NCBI RefSeq assembly: GCF_000519205.1
Contig: NZ_JAFB01000033.1
Coordinates: forward strand, 41,462 to 105,461
DNA length: 64,000 bases
Direction: 5' to 3'
From: Amycolatopsis taiwanensis DSM 45107
GTDB lineage: Bacteria; Actinomycetota; Actinomycetes; Mycobacteriales; Pseudonocardiaceae
Positions 24,730-33,504 of this stretch are shown in pieces; the first letter of the stretch is position 1, and each line of letters starts with the position of its first letter. The notes under the pieces were generated by a model that worked only from the letters and a program-made list of their open reading frames with translations, made no database searches and had not been told where the DNA came from. Position numbers and translations under genes: made by a program.

Positions 24730-25608
24730 GTGACCATTACCGACACGGAAAGACCGCTCGCGGCTGACGCCAACGAGTTCGACAACCTGGCGGACGCGAT
24801 CGCCCACGCGGCCGCCTGCCCGCCGCGCCGGGGCCCCGACCCGCGCGTCTCGGTCGTGGTGCCGGCGAAGAACGAGGCGCCCAACCTGCGCGAGGTACTG
24901 CCGGAGTTGCCGCCGGTGCACGAGGTGATCGTCGTCGACGGGCATTCCCACGACAACACCGTGGCGGTGTCGCGGGCGGCTCGGCCGGGCGTCCGGGTCA
25001 TCCAGCAAACCCGGCGGGGCAAGGGAAACGCGCTCGCTTGTGGCTTCCTCGCGGCCTCGGGCGACGTCATCGTGATGTTCGACGCGGACGGTTCGGCAGA
25101 TCCCGCCGAGATCGAGCGGTTCGTCGGGGCGCTCGTCGGGGGTGCGGACTTCGCCAAGGGAACGCGGTTCGCGCCGGGCGGTGGCAGCCACGACATCACC
25201 GGCCTGCGCGCGGCCGGCAATCTTGGCCTGAACCAGTTGAGCAACACGCTGTTCGGGGGCGGGTTCACCGATCTTTGCTACGGCTACAACGCGTTCTGGC
25301 GGGACCTGGTACCGCGGCTGGCGCTCCCGCCGGTGTTCGGCCCGCCCGGCGACACCATGGTGTGGGGCGACGGTTTCGAGATCGAGACGGTGATCAACTG
25401 CCGGGTGGCCGCGCTGGGTCTGTGGATCACCGAGGTGCCCAGCGTGGAGCGGCGGCGGCTGTACGGCGACACGAACCTGCGCACGTTCAGCGACGGGGGC
25501 CGGGTGCTGCGCACGCTCGTCGCGGAGTGGCAACGGGTCGGGCAGCAGCGGCGCACCCGGCGGTTCGGCAGCTTCACCCCGGCGTGGGAAGCCGAAGGTC
25601 TGGTATGA
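24730..25608 (+). CDS. family 2 glycosyltransferase (DPM1/DPG-like)
   Basis: This 292-residue GT-A enzyme has VSVVVPAKNEAPNLREVLPELP, VIVVDGHSHDNT and the metal-binding DADGSAD. The fold resembles dolichol-phosphate or polyprenyl-phosphate sugar transferases but lacks obvious C-terminal membrane helices. GTG 24730 follows GAGGACG. It ends in an ATGA overlap with the large glycosyltransferase gene. It is likely to transfer a sugar to a lipid carrier or growing repeat unit in the cytoplasm. Confidence 0.85.
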   Translation: MTITDTERPLAADANEFDNLADAIAHAAACPPRRGPDPRVSVVVPAKNEAPNLREVLPELPPVHEVIVVDGHSHDNTVAVSRAARPGVRVIQQTRRGKGNALACGFLAASGDVIVMFDADGSADPAEIERFVGALVGGADFAKGTRFAPGGGSHDITGLRAAGNLGLNQLSNTLFGGGFTDLCYGYNAFWRDLVPRLALPPVFGPPGDTMVWGDGFEIETVINCRVAALGLWITEVPSVERRRLYGDTNLRTFSDGGRVLRTLVAEWQRVGQQRRTRRFGSFTPAWEAEGLV

Positions 25609-27776
25609 GCGGGACTGTGGACCTGACCACCTCCGTGGTCATCTGTGCCTACACCGAACGCCGGTGGTACGACCTGGTCGAGGCGGTGGATTCGGTGCGC
25701 GAGCAGAGCGTGCCGCCCGGCGAGATCATCGTCTGCATCGACGGCAACCCGGACCTCGCCGAGCGCGCGGCCGCGGAGTTCGTCGGGGTCAGTGTCATCG
25801 AGAACACCGGCAAACGCGGGCTGTCCGGCGCGCGGAACACCGCGATCGACCTCGCCAAGGGCGAGGTGATCGCCTTCCTCGACGACGACGCGGTGGCCGC
25901 GCGCGACTGGCTCGAACAACTGCTGCTCGGCTACCGCGACGCGCGGGTGCTCGCGGTCGGCGGCGCGGCGCGGCCGGAGTGGCCGGCGGGCCACCGGCCG
26001 GAGCTGCTGCCGGGCGAGCTGGACTGGGTCGTCGGCTGCACCTACATCGGACAGCCCACAGAGGACACTGAAGTGCGGAACCTCATGGGCTGCAACATGT
26101 CCTTCCGCCGTGAGGCGTTCCAGCTGGCCGGCCGGTTCGCCGAGGACCTCGGCCGGGTCGGCCGCACCCCGCTGGGCTGCGAGGAGACCGAGCTGTGCAT
26201 CCGGCTGCGGCAGGCCTCGCCGGGCTCGGTGATCCTGTTCCGGCCCGACGCGGTGGTCGGCCACCGCGTCACGCCCGACCGGCTCACCTGGTCCTACCTG
26301 CGTCGCCGGGGTTGGGGCGAGGGCATCTCCAAGGCCCAGGTGTCGCGGACGGTCGGCGCGGACGCGGCCCTGGCCACCGAGCGCGACTACCTGCGCAAGG
26401 TGATCCCGGCCGGGCTCATCCGGGAGCTCGCGCGCGGCCGCGTGTCCGGGGCGCTCGCACTGGGCACGGTGGTGTCCGCGACCGCGGCCGGGTACCTGCG
26501 CGGCGCGGTCGCCGGGCAGCGGCTGCGGATCCGGCCGAGCCTGCCGAGGCTGGTGCACGGCCCGATCCACGTGTCTACTGTGGACGCTTCCGGTGCGCCG
26601 GCCGAGCTGTCCGTGCCACCGCGCACGGTCGGCACCTACCGGGCCGCCCAGGTGCTGGTGCGCGACGGCCGCCGGACCCTGGACGTCGTGCTCCTCCCGG
26701 TGCGGGACGGCACGGTGCGGCTGGACCCGGTCAACCGTGGCGCGGTGGACAGCCCGCCGTGCCCGGCGTTCGACCGGCCGCTGATCAGCGTCGTCATCCC
26801 GACCGCGCACCGCAAGCAGCAGGCGGTCGCCAGCGTCCGGGCGGCGCTTCAGGCCGGCTACCCGAAGCTGGAAATCCTGGTGGTGGACAACTTCCCGCCC
26901 GAACCGGCCGGTGACGCGTGGCTGCGCGCGGAGGTCGAGGCCCTCGGCGCCCGCTATCTCGTCGAGCCGAGCAAGGGCGTGAGCGTGGCGCGCAACAGCG
27001 GCGCGCGGGCGAGCAGCGGTGAGCTGATCGCCTTCGTGGACGAGAACATCAGTGTCGAGCCGGGCTGGTTCGACGCCGTCTCCGAGGAGTTCGCCACCGA
27101 TCCGTCGGTGGGGTGCGTGACCGCGCTGGTGCTCCCGGCGAGCCTGGAAACCGACGCGGAGGTGCTCTTCGAACGGCTCAAGGGCTACAGCCACACCGTG
27201 CAGCGGCAGCGGCTCAACCGCGAGACGGCCCGCGAGGACCCGCTCTACCCGCTGTCGATGGCGCGCTACGGCCCGGGCAGCTGCACCACCTGGCGCCGCG
27301 ACACCTTCGAGCGGCTCGGTGGGTTCGACCCGTTGCTGGGGCCGGGCACCCCGGCGATGGCGGGGGAGGACCTGGACCTGTTCGTGCGCTTGGCCCGGGC
27401 GGGCGGCACGGTGGTGTACACCCCGCACGCGGTCGCGCGGCACACCCACCGCGCCGACTGGCTCGAACTGCGCGAGCAGATGCGCGGCTACGGCGTGGGC
27501 CTGTCCTCGATGCTGGTGCGTTCCGTGCTGCGCCAACCGGTCGTGGTGTTCTCGATCCTGCGCCGGGTCCCGCGCGGGCTGTCGCGGCTGGCGTCGCGGA
27601 CACCCGAACTCCCGCTGTCGGACCGCGCGGCACGCGCCCGGCTGCGGCAGCTCCGCCGCGACGAGCGCTACGGGATGATCGAGGGCCCGCTGGCGCTGGC
27701 CCGCTCGTGGGTGGCACGACCCCGCGGGCAGACCGGCGGTGATACGCCCTCCGCCAAGCCGCGGCAATCAGGGTGA
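25605..27776 (+). CDS. bifunctional protein with two GT2 glycosyltransferase domains
   Basis: This 723-residue protein contains two GT-A domains. The first (about 7-260) has TSVVICAYTERRW, NTGKRGLSGARNTAI, AFLDDDA and the acceptor-side GCEETELCIRL. The second (about 388-650) has PLISVVIPTAHRK, KGVSVARNSGARASSGELIAFVDENI and GEDLDLFVRL. A linker (270-385) with weak hydrophobic stretches joins them. Two active sites suggest it adds two successive sugars. The last codons (KPRQSG) are encoded by the head of the dispersed repeat found again at 32522 and 40614, so the C-terminus was shaped by that repeat. Confidence 0.87.
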   Translation: MSGTVDLTTSVVICAYTERRWYDLVEAVDSVREQSVPPGEIIVCIDGNPDLAERAAAEFVGVSVIENTGKRGLSGARNTAIDLAKGEVIAFLDDDAVAARDWLEQLLLGYRDARVLAVGGAARPEWPAGHRPELLPGELDWVVGCTYIGQPTEDTEVRNLMGCNMSFRREAFQLAGRFAEDLGRVGRTPLGCEETELCIRLRQASPGSVILFRPDAVVGHRVTPDRLTWSYLRRRGWGEGISKAQVSRTVGADAALATERDYLRKVIPAGLIRELARGRVSGALALGTVVSATAAGYLRGAVAGQRLRIRPSLPRLVHGPIHVSTVDASGAPAELSVPPRTVGTYRAAQVLVRDGRRTLDVVLLPVRDGTVRLDPVNRGAVDSPPCPAFDRPLISVVIPTAHRKQQAVASVRAALQAGYPKLEILVVDNFPPEPAGDAWLRAEVEALGARYLVEPSKGVSVARNSGARASSGELIAFVDENISVEPGWFDAVSEEFATDPSVGCVTALVLPASLETDAEVLFERLKGYSHTVQRQRLNRETAREDPLYPLSMARYGPGSCTTWRRDTFERLGGFDPLLGPGTPAMAGEDLDLFVRLARAGGTVVYTPHAVARHTHRADWLELREQMRGYGVGLSSMLVRSVLRQPVVVFSILRRVPRGLSRLASRTPELPLSDRAARARLRQLRRDERYGMIEGPLALARSWVARPRGQTGGDTPSAKPRQSG

Positions 27777-27955
27777 CGACCACGCGCGCCCTGTCGACAC
27801 GGTCAAGGGGGTCTGGGGGCGGAGCCCCCACCGGACACTGTCGCGCGCAAACCCGCGGAGAAACAGCAGTGACCCGGTTTTGCGGGCGCTGGTGCCATCG
27901 GTGAACATTTCCATGGCCGCGCGCAGACTCGCGGAAGAGAGGGGAGCCCGTGGGC
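27757..27955 (+). repeat. composite dispersed repeat (SRGNQGD head, GVWGR hairpin, RRLAEE tail)
   Basis: AAGCCGCGGCAATCAGGGTG matches the 32540 and 40630 regions. A TGGGGGC-GGA-GCCCCCA hairpin (27814-27830) is related to the 29571 repeats. Two tail copies follow: CGCGCGCAAACCCGCGGAG and CGCGCGCAGACTCGCGGAAG, the second just before the 27950 start. In one frame this reads SRGNQGDDHARP, then KGVWGRSPH, then AARRLAEERG. It fills the gap between two glycan genes and extends into both. Confidence 0.6.
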
Positions 27956-28342
27956 GAGCAGCTGAGGATCCGGCGGATCACCGCCTACTGCATGCTCGCG
28001 GTGTGCGCGATGACCGTGCTGATGATCGTCGCGGACTTCACCAACCCGGTCCGGACCCCGGTGGTCCTGCTGTTCGTCCTCACCGTTCCGGGCTGGTCAC
28101 TGATCTCCTACGTGAACGTGCGCCATCTGTCGGTCACCTGGATCAGCGCGGTCGGCCTGTCGCTTTCGGTGTGCATCGTCCTCGCGCAGTTTCTGGTACT
28201 GACCAAGTTCTGGCACCCGGAGGCCGCCCTGGCGATCCTCGCCTGCGTCTGTGTCCCGCTGCTGGCGCATCACGTGCTGCGTTCCCAGTTGCCGGCCGTC
28301 GCGCGCGAAACACCCGGTGAGCCCGCGGCCGGTGCGCCGTGA
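27950..28342 (+). CDS. small integral membrane protein of the glycan locus
   Basis: This 130-residue protein has a short basic N-terminus (GEQLRIRR), then three or four hydrophobic segments (about 11-29, 38-55, 61-84, 88-106), and a polar tail. No enzyme motif is visible. GTG 27950 follows GAGAGGGGAG, part of the repeat described at 27757. It overlaps the flippase start by 4 bp. Small membrane proteins next to Wzx/Wzy-type genes may assist assembly, but no function can be assigned. Confidence 0.75.
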   Translation: MGEQLRIRRITAYCMLAVCAMTVLMIVADFTNPVRTPVVLLFVLTVPGWSLISYVNVRHLSVTWISAVGLSLSVCIVLAQFLVLTKFWHPEAALAILACVCVPLLAHHVLRSQLPAVARETPGEPAAGAP

Positions 28343-29565
28343 CGGAGACCTCGGAGACCGCGGAGACCTCGGCGCGCGGGATGACGGCCGACGGGCTCGC
28401 GCTCACCGCGAGCGCGGCGGTGACCGCCGCCGCCGGGATGATCGGGTGGGTGCTCGCCGCGCGGCTGCTGCCGCCCGCCGAAGTCGGCGATACCTCCGCG
28501 TTCGTCTCGGGTTTCCTGCTCGTTGCCGGAATCGCCGAGCTCGGGCTCGGACCCGCCGTCCTGCGCTGGCTTCCCCGCGCCGGCCACCACCGGCGCCGGT
28601 TGCTCGGCCGGGGCTACCTGGCGGTGCTCGCGGGCAGCCTGGTCGCCTCGGCGGCGTTCGTGCTGGTCCCGGCGGGCGCGGACGTCGTACACCGGGTGCC
28701 CGCGGGCCTGGCGCTGTTCCTGCCCGCCGCGGTGGGCTGGACCCTGTTCCAGTTCCAGGACTTCGTCCTCACCGGCCTCGGCAAGGCGCGCTGGGTGCCG
28801 GTGGAGAACGGCGTGTTCAGCGCGCTGCGGCTGGCGTTGCTCGGCGCCCTTGCCCCGGCGCTGGGCGCGCTCGGGCTGGTGCTGTCCTGGGTCGTGCCGA
28901 CCGTGCTCGGGGTGCTGGTGGTGACCGTGCTGGTGTACCGGCGGGCACGGTCTGGACAGGCCGCGGTGGGTATGCTGCCGGACCGGCGCGAGGTCGTGCG
29001 GCTGCTGGCGCCGGCCTATCCGGCGATGCTGTGCGTCGTCGTGCTCTACAACGTGGTGCCGCTGATCGTCCTGCACCGGTTCGGCTCGGCGGCGAACGCG
29101 GTCTTCTTCGTGGTCTGGACCGCGATCAACGCGCTCGACGTGGCCGCCACGTCGTTCGTGAACCCATTGGTGGTGCGCCTTTCCACGGAACCGGGGCAGG
29201 CCCGGGCCCTGGTGACGAAGGCCGCGGGGCGGCTGGTTCTGGTGTTCGCACCCGTGCTGCTCGCGGGCGGCCTGCTCGCCGGGGTGCTGCTGACGATCTT
29301 CGGGCCCGACTACACCCAGGGTGCGGACCTGCTGCGCATCCTGCTCGCCGCGCAACTGCCCCGGCTGGTGGTCATCGTCGGCGTCGCGGTGCACCTGGCG
29401 GCCGGGCGGGGCCTCGGTGTGGCACTCCCGCAGGCCGCCACCGCCGCCGCGGCGATCGGGCTCGCCTCGCTGATGCCCAGCGAATTCGCCTTCGGCGTCG
29501 GCATGTTCGTCACACAGGCCGTGCTCGCCGTGATCGTGCTGCTGCACCTGCGAGGGCGCGCGTGA
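28339..29565 (+). CDS. polysaccharide flippase (MATE/Wzx-like)
   Basis: This 408-residue protein has roughly 12 hydrophobic segments and an N-terminal stretch (GLALTASAAVTAAAGMIGWVLAARLLPP, in two pieces) with the usual RLL-PAEVG motif of oligosaccharide flippases. LLAPAYPAMLCVVVLYNVVP and VFFVVWTAIN resemble mid-protein flippase helices. It would move lipid-linked oligosaccharide units from cytoplasm to outer face. It overlaps the small membrane gene upstream and the repeat-bearing membrane gene downstream by 4 bp each. Confidence 0.83.
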   Translation: MTETSETAETSARGMTADGLALTASAAVTAAAGMIGWVLAARLLPPAEVGDTSAFVSGFLLVAGIAELGLGPAVLRWLPRAGHHRRRLLGRGYLAVLAGSLVASAAFVLVPAGADVVHRVPAGLALFLPAAVGWTLFQFQDFVLTGLGKARWVPVENGVFSALRLALLGALAPALGALGLVLSWVVPTVLGVLVVTVLVYRRARSGQAAVGMLPDRREVVRLLAPAYPAMLCVVVLYNVVPLIVLHRFGSAANAVFFVVWTAINALDVAATSFVNPLVVRLSTEPGQARALVTKAAGRLVLVFAPVLLAGGLLAGVLLTIFGPDYTQGADLLRILLAAQLPRLVVIVGVAVHLAAGRGLGVALPQAATAAAAIGLASLMPSEFAFGVGMFVTQAVLAVIVLLHLRGRA

Positions 29566-31727
29566 AGGGGGTTTGGGGGCGTGCCCCCAAGCGGGGTCTG
29601 GGGGTTGCACCCCCAGAAGGCACAGGGGTTTGGGGGCGTGCCCCCAAGCAGGATCTGGGGATTGCACCCCCAGAAGGCACAGGGGCTCGGGGGCGTGCCC
29701 CCCAGCAGGTTCCGGAGGCTGCACCCCGAGCGCGCACAGGGATCTGGGACGCGCCTACCCGGTTCCTCGGCCCGATCGGGAAACGGCGCGATCCGGGCCA
29801 GAAGCCGAGTACTCCGGCGCCGTTGAACTCGCCGACCCGCTACATCCCCGTGCTGGGCCGGCTCACGCCCACGCCACCGTCCGCCGAACCGAAACCGCCC
29901 GACACCCCCGAGCAGCCGCGGCGCCAAGGCCGCGGGGCGCGTCCGGCGCTGCTGGCCGACCCGTTCTTCGGGCCGGGGCTCGCCGCGGTCTCGGTCATCC
30001 TCTGGATCATCGGGCTGCATCCGGTGGCGCCGGAGCAACTCGGCGGGGCCGGACTGGTCGCCGAGTTGTCCGTACCGCTGCTGCTGTCCTACCCGCTGCT
30101 GGTCGCCGCGGTGGTACTGGAGTTGTTGCGCTACCAGCCGCGCAACTGGGTCTTGTCGTGCTACACCACGCTCGGCGTTCTCGGCGTCTACGCGCTCCAG
30201 CCGGCGGTGGAGCAGGTGGCGCGGTTGCCGGTGGCCTGGCTGCATGCGGGATTCGCCGACTACATCGCCACCCACGGTGACATCCTGCACAACTACGACG
30301 CCCGGTTCTCCTGGGCGGGCTTCTTCTCGCTGGTCGCGATGATCACCAAGGCGGCCGGGTTGCCCAACGCGATCGGATTGCTCAACTGGGCGCCGGTCGT
30401 CCTTTCCGGATTGTCCGTGCTCGGGGTGCGGGCGATGGCGGTCTCGGCGCTGGGCAACCGGCGGGCGTCGTGGCTCGCGCCGTGGATCTTCCTCGCGGCG
30501 AACTGGACCGAGCAGGACTACTTCTCCCCGCAGGGCACCGCCATGGTGCTGCTGCTGGCCGCGCTCACCCTGACCTTCCGGCACCTGGTACGTCCCCGGT
30601 TGACCGAGCCGGTGAAGGCCCGGCTGCGTGCGCGGCTGGCGCCCCGGTCCAGTCCGAAGGCCCGGCTGGTCGCGCAGGGCGCGGTGGTGCTGATCGGGCT
30701 CGCCCTGGCGGTCACCCACCAGCTGACGCCGTTCCTGCTCGGCGCGTTGCTGTTGTTACTGCTGCTGTTCGGGCGGCTCTGGTCGGCCTGGTTGCCGTTC
30801 CTGGTGCTCGGCGCCGCCGTGGTGTGGTTTTCGCTCGGCGCCTCGGAGTTCTGGAGCGGGCAGCTGATCCAGATGATTCTCAGCCCGCTCGGCGACCTTT
30901 CCTCGTCGGTGGACCAGGGCATCGTCAGCCGGTTCGCCGGCGACATCGGGCATCTGGTGGTGCTGGTTACCCGGATCGGCATCTGCGCCTTCGTCGTGCT
31001 GCTGGCCGCGGCGGGGATCGTGCTGATGCGCCGGGATTCCCTGCGGTCGTGGCTGTTGCCGGCGCTGTGCGTCTCGCCGTTCGCGATCGCCGTCGCCCAG
31101 CCCTACGGCGGCGAGGTGTTCATGCGGTGCTTCCTGTTCGCACTGCCCCTGCTGGCGTTGCCCGCGTCGATCGCGCTGGAACGGGTGATCACCTTGGTGC
31201 GCCGGCTGCGGTGGCGGAGCCGCCCGTCGCGCACGATCGCGCTGGTCGCCGTCCCGTGGGTGGTGATCACCGGGCTGATCGCGGGCACGGTCACCGCGCG
31301 CGGCGGCAACGACGCCTACACCAGCTTCACCACCAGCGACATCGCCGCCGCCACCTGGGCGGTCGAGCGGGCACATCCCGGGCAGCGGGTGGACTCGCTG
31401 GTCAACTCGGTCCCGTTGTCGTTCCTGCGGGTCGGCGAGGTGTCCCAGTACGAAGTGGACGGTTACTGCCCCAACCTGGGCAACCTGCCCACCCTCGTCG
31501 ACTGCATCCGCACCGACGGGCCCGACTATCTTGTCCTCACCGGACCCCAGTTCGCCTACCTGAAGATCTTCGATCAGGTGCCCGCCCACTTCGGGGAGGA
31601 GCTGACGGCGCAGCTGGAGGGCACGGGTCTGTACCGGATGGTGTTCCGCGACGGCACCTCGATGGTGCTGGCGCGGGCCACGCCGGCGCAGGAGGTCGTC
31701 ACGGGCAGCGGTGGAGGAACGGGTTGA
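29562..31727 (+). CDS. polytopic membrane protein with hairpin-encoded N-terminal repeats (polymerase-like)
   Basis: The protein has 721 residues. Residues 4-60 are three 19-residue repeats, GVWGRAPKRGLGVAPPEGT and two variants, encoded by the 57-bp DNA repeat at 29571-29741. A Pro-rich linker follows, then about 13 hydrophobic segments from residue 130 on, ending in an extracytoplasmic domain of about 150 residues (TSFTTSDIAAATWAVE onward). NWTEQDYFSPQG and VTHQLTPFLL are typical of actinobacterial Wzy/GT-C-like proteins, so it may be a polymerase or membrane glycosyltransferase. GTG 29562 overlaps the flippase stop. The true start could instead lie after the repeats. Confidence 0.75.
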   Translation: MKGVWGRAPKRGLGVAPPEGTGVWGRAPKQDLGIAPPEGTGARGRAPQQVPEAAPRARTGIWDAPTRFLGPIGKRRDPGQKPSTPAPLNSPTRYIPVLGRLTPTPPSAEPKPPDTPEQPRRQGRGARPALLADPFFGPGLAAVSVILWIIGLHPVAPEQLGGAGLVAELSVPLLLSYPLLVAAVVLELLRYQPRNWVLSCYTTLGVLGVYALQPAVEQVARLPVAWLHAGFADYIATHGDILHNYDARFSWAGFFSLVAMITKAAGLPNAIGLLNWAPVVLSGLSVLGVRAMAVSALGNRRASWLAPWIFLAANWTEQDYFSPQGTAMVLLLAALTLTFRHLVRPRLTEPVKARLRARLAPRSSPKARLVAQGAVVLIGLALAVTHQLTPFLLGALLLLLLLFGRLWSAWLPFLVLGAAVVWFSLGASEFWSGQLIQMILSPLGDLSSSVDQGIVSRFAGDIGHLVVLVTRIGICAFVVLLAAAGIVLMRRDSLRSWLLPALCVSPFAIAVAQPYGGEVFMRCFLFALPLLALPASIALERVITLVRRLRWRSRPSRTIALVAVPWVVITGLIAGTVTARGGNDAYTSFTTSDIAAATWAVERAHPGQRVDSLVNSVPLSFLRVGEVSQYEVDGYCPNLGNLPTLVDCIRTDGPDYLVLTGPQFAYLKIFDQVPAHFGEELTAQLEGTGLYRMVFRDGTSMVLARATPAQEVVTGSGGGTG
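29571..29741 (+). repeat. three tandem 57-bp hairpin repeats within a coding sequence
   Basis: Units begin at 29571, 29628 and 29685. Each holds two hairpins, TTGGGGGCGTGCCCCCAA and TCTGGGG-N-TTGCACCCCCAGA; units 1 and 2 are nearly identical and unit 3 is diverged. The 57-bp length (19 codons) keeps the frame open through the membrane-protein gene. Confidence 0.85.
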
Positions 31728-32275
31728 GCGAGCAGGGTGGGCTGGGCCGGACACTGGCCAGGCAGCTCTACATCGAGTTGTGGTCGGTCACGATCGGGAC
31801 GTTCGTCAACGGGGTTCTCGCCAGTTCGCTGGTGCCCAGGCCGCTGCGGCTGGCCGGGTACCGGGCGCTCGGCGGGCGCATCCACTCCGGCAACATCTTT
31901 CCCGGACTGCGGGTGATGGGGCCGTTGCGGAACCTGGAGATCGGGCGGCGGACCTTCCTCAACCACGGGTGCTACCTGGAGACCGTGGGGGAGATCCGCA
32001 TCGGGGAGGGCTGCCAGTTCGGCCCGCAGGTCATGATCGTCACCTCGCATCACGACCGCCTGCCCGACGGCACGGTGTCCCGGGCGCCACGGCCCCGGCC
32101 GGTGGTGATCGGTGATCGGGTGTGGGTCGGCGCGCGGGCGCAGATCCTGCCCGGCGTGCGTGTCGCCCCCGACGTGGTGATCGCCGCGGGCGCGGTGGTC
32201 ACCCGGGACTGCCCGGTGCCGGGCGTCTACGCCGGGGTGCCGGCCCGGCTCGTCCAGCCGGAGCCAACCCGGTGA
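31724..32275 (+). CDS. left-handed beta-helix acetyltransferase
   Basis: This 183-residue protein is a hexapeptide-repeat acyltransferase. The repeats run from about residue 50 (IHSGNIFPGLRVMGPLRNLEI) to 165, with the catalytic His in TSHHDRLPDG and the closing VIGDRVWVGARAQILPGV and GAVVTRD blocks. It resembles WcaF/maltose O-acetyltransferase enzymes and probably O-acetylates a sugar of the glycan. The start is TTG 31724 after GGAGGAAC, overlapping the upstream stop. It overlaps the small membrane protein gene by 4 bp. Confidence 0.87.
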   Translation: MSEQGGLGRTLARQLYIELWSVTIGTFVNGVLASSLVPRPLRLAGYRALGGRIHSGNIFPGLRVMGPLRNLEIGRRTFLNHGCYLETVGEIRIGEGCQFGPQVMIVTSHHDRLPDGTVSRAPRPRPVVIGDRVWVGARAQILPGVRVAPDVVIAAGAVVTRDCPVPGVYAGVPARLVQPEPTR

Positions 32276-32505
32276 GCCTGGCGGATGTGCTCACCACGAT
32301 CACCGCGGTACTCGGGGTGGCGCTGCTGATCGTGCTGATCGTGCGCACCGTGCTCAAGGAACTCGCGGTGGGCCGCCGCTCCGCGGACACCGCGACCGCG
32401 CGCACGGGGCGGATTCGCACGCTCGACCTGGTCGCCGTGCTCCTCACCGTCCTCACCGCGGTCGGCGCCATCTGGCGGATCGTCGTGGGGCTGGTGCCGT
32501 CCTGA
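32272..32505 (+). CDS. small two-helix membrane protein
   Basis: This 77-residue protein has hydrophobic segments at about 5-25 and 52-73, separated by a basic loop (KELAVGRRS). GTG 32272 overlaps the acetyltransferase stop in GTGA. No family is recognised. Being translationally coupled in a glycan operon suggests an accessory membrane role. Confidence 0.65.
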   Translation: MSLADVLTTITAVLGVALLIVLIVRTVLKELAVGRRSADTATARTGRIRTLDLVAVLLTVLTAVGAIWRIVVGLVPS

Positions 32506-32521
32506 AGGAACAGAGAAAGAC

Positions 32522-32605
32522 ATGAGTAGCCCTGAGTCAAGCCGCGGCAATCAAGGCGACCACCGCGCGCGCCCCGAGCGCAAACTCGCGGAGGAAAAGG
32601 CATGA
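32522..32605 (+). CDS. micro-ORF, 27 codons, repeat family member
   Basis: ATG 32522 follows GAAGGAACAGAG and opens a 27-residue frame that starts MSSPESSRGNQGDHRAR and ends ERKLAEEKA. The TGA overlaps the ATG of the glycosyltransferase in ATGA. Head and tail match the micro-ORFs at 40614 and 40558. It could be a translated leader that couples downstream translation, or simply a repeat that carries a ribosome site. Whether a peptide accumulates is unknown. Confidence 0.45.
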   Translation: MSSPESSRGNQGDHRARPERKLAEEKA

Positions 32606-33447
32606 GCCCGAGCGTCTCCGTGTGCATCCCGGCCTACCAGGCCGGAGAGTACCTCGCCGCGACGATCAACAGCGTCCTTCGCCAGACCTTCGAAGACTTC
32701 GAACTCCTCGTGCTGGACAACGCCTCCACCGACGCGACTCCCGACATCCTGCGCGGCTTCACCGACCCGCGCCTGCGCGTCCTGCGCAACCCCGAAGTGC
32801 TGCCGGTGGCGGCCAACTGGAACCGCGTGATCTCCAAGTCCGCCGCCCCGCTGGTGAAACTGGTGTGCGCCGACGACCTGCTGCATCCGCGTTGTCTGGA
32901 GCGCCAGCACGCGGTGCTGGCCGGCGACCGGAGTCTCGCGCTGGTCTGCAGCCGCCGCGATCTGGTCAACGAGCAGGCCCGCCCGATCGCCCGCAACCGC
33001 GGCCTGCGGGGCCTGCTCGGCCGCCACGACAGCCGCACGGTGATCCGCAAGATCGTGCGGCACGGCGGAAACCCGCTCGGCGAACCGGCCGGCGCGCTGT
33101 TCCGGCGGGAACATTTCGACGCCGTGGGCGGATTCGACGGGCGGTGGCGGTTCCCGCTGGATCTCCACCTGTGGATCCGGCTGCTCGAACACGGCGACTT
33201 CTACGGGATGCCGGAGTCGCTGGCCGCGTTCCGGATCGGCCGTGGCTCGCTGTCCGCCCAGGCCCAGCGGGCCGAGTACGCCGAGCAGCGTTCGCTGACC
33301 GAGCGGACCGCGACGGCTCCACAGTGGACGGTGCCGCGGGTGGACCGGATGGTCGGCGCGGCACGGGCGCCAGGTGCCCGGCTGCGGCGGCAGGCGGCGT
33401 TCCTGCTGGCGCGGCGGCAGGCGGAACACCGAGCGCCCGGCGGTTGA
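32602..33447 (+). CDS. family 2 glycosyltransferase
   Basis: This 281-residue GT-A protein has SVSVCIPAYQAGEYLAATIN, ELLVLDNASTDATPDI and an acceptor-side FDGRWRFPLDLHLWIRLLEHG. The usual DxD appears as CADDLLHPR. ATG 32602 overlaps the micro-ORF stop and uses GGAGGAAAAGG, which lies in the repeat tail. It is the last glycosyltransferase of the locus, before the secreted GH16 gene. Confidence 0.87.
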   Translation: MSPSVSVCIPAYQAGEYLAATINSVLRQTFEDFELLVLDNASTDATPDILRGFTDPRLRVLRNPEVLPVAANWNRVISKSAAPLVKLVCADDLLHPRCLERQHAVLAGDRSLALVCSRRDLVNEQARPIARNRGLRGLLGRHDSRTVIRKIVRHGGNPLGEPAGALFRREHFDAVGGFDGRWRFPLDLHLWIRLLEHGDFYGMPESLAAFRIGRGSLSAQAQRAEYAEQRSLTERTATAPQWTVPRVDRMVGAARAPGARLRRQAAFLLARRQAEHRAPGG

Positions 33448-33491
33448 TCAGCTTGTGACCGCGCGGGTGAACCACCCATGTGGGGGAGCGG

Positions 33492-33497
33492 TATTTT
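33492..33497 (+). promoter_or_regulatory. candidate -10 element for a leaderless GH16 transcript
   Basis: TATTTT lies 7 nt before GTG 33505. The alternative is translation from TTG 33496 using GGGGGAG at 33482-33488, which would place the hexamer inside the translation start region. Confidence 0.35.
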
Positions 33498-33504
33498 GTC
33501 GCGC

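Noticed and set aside
25284..27767. An 827-codon frame antisense to the double glycosyltransferase gene
   Set aside because: Shadow of a third-position-GC-rich gene; composition is Arg/His/Gln-rich with no domain, and it would begin inside the neighbouring glycosyltransferase.
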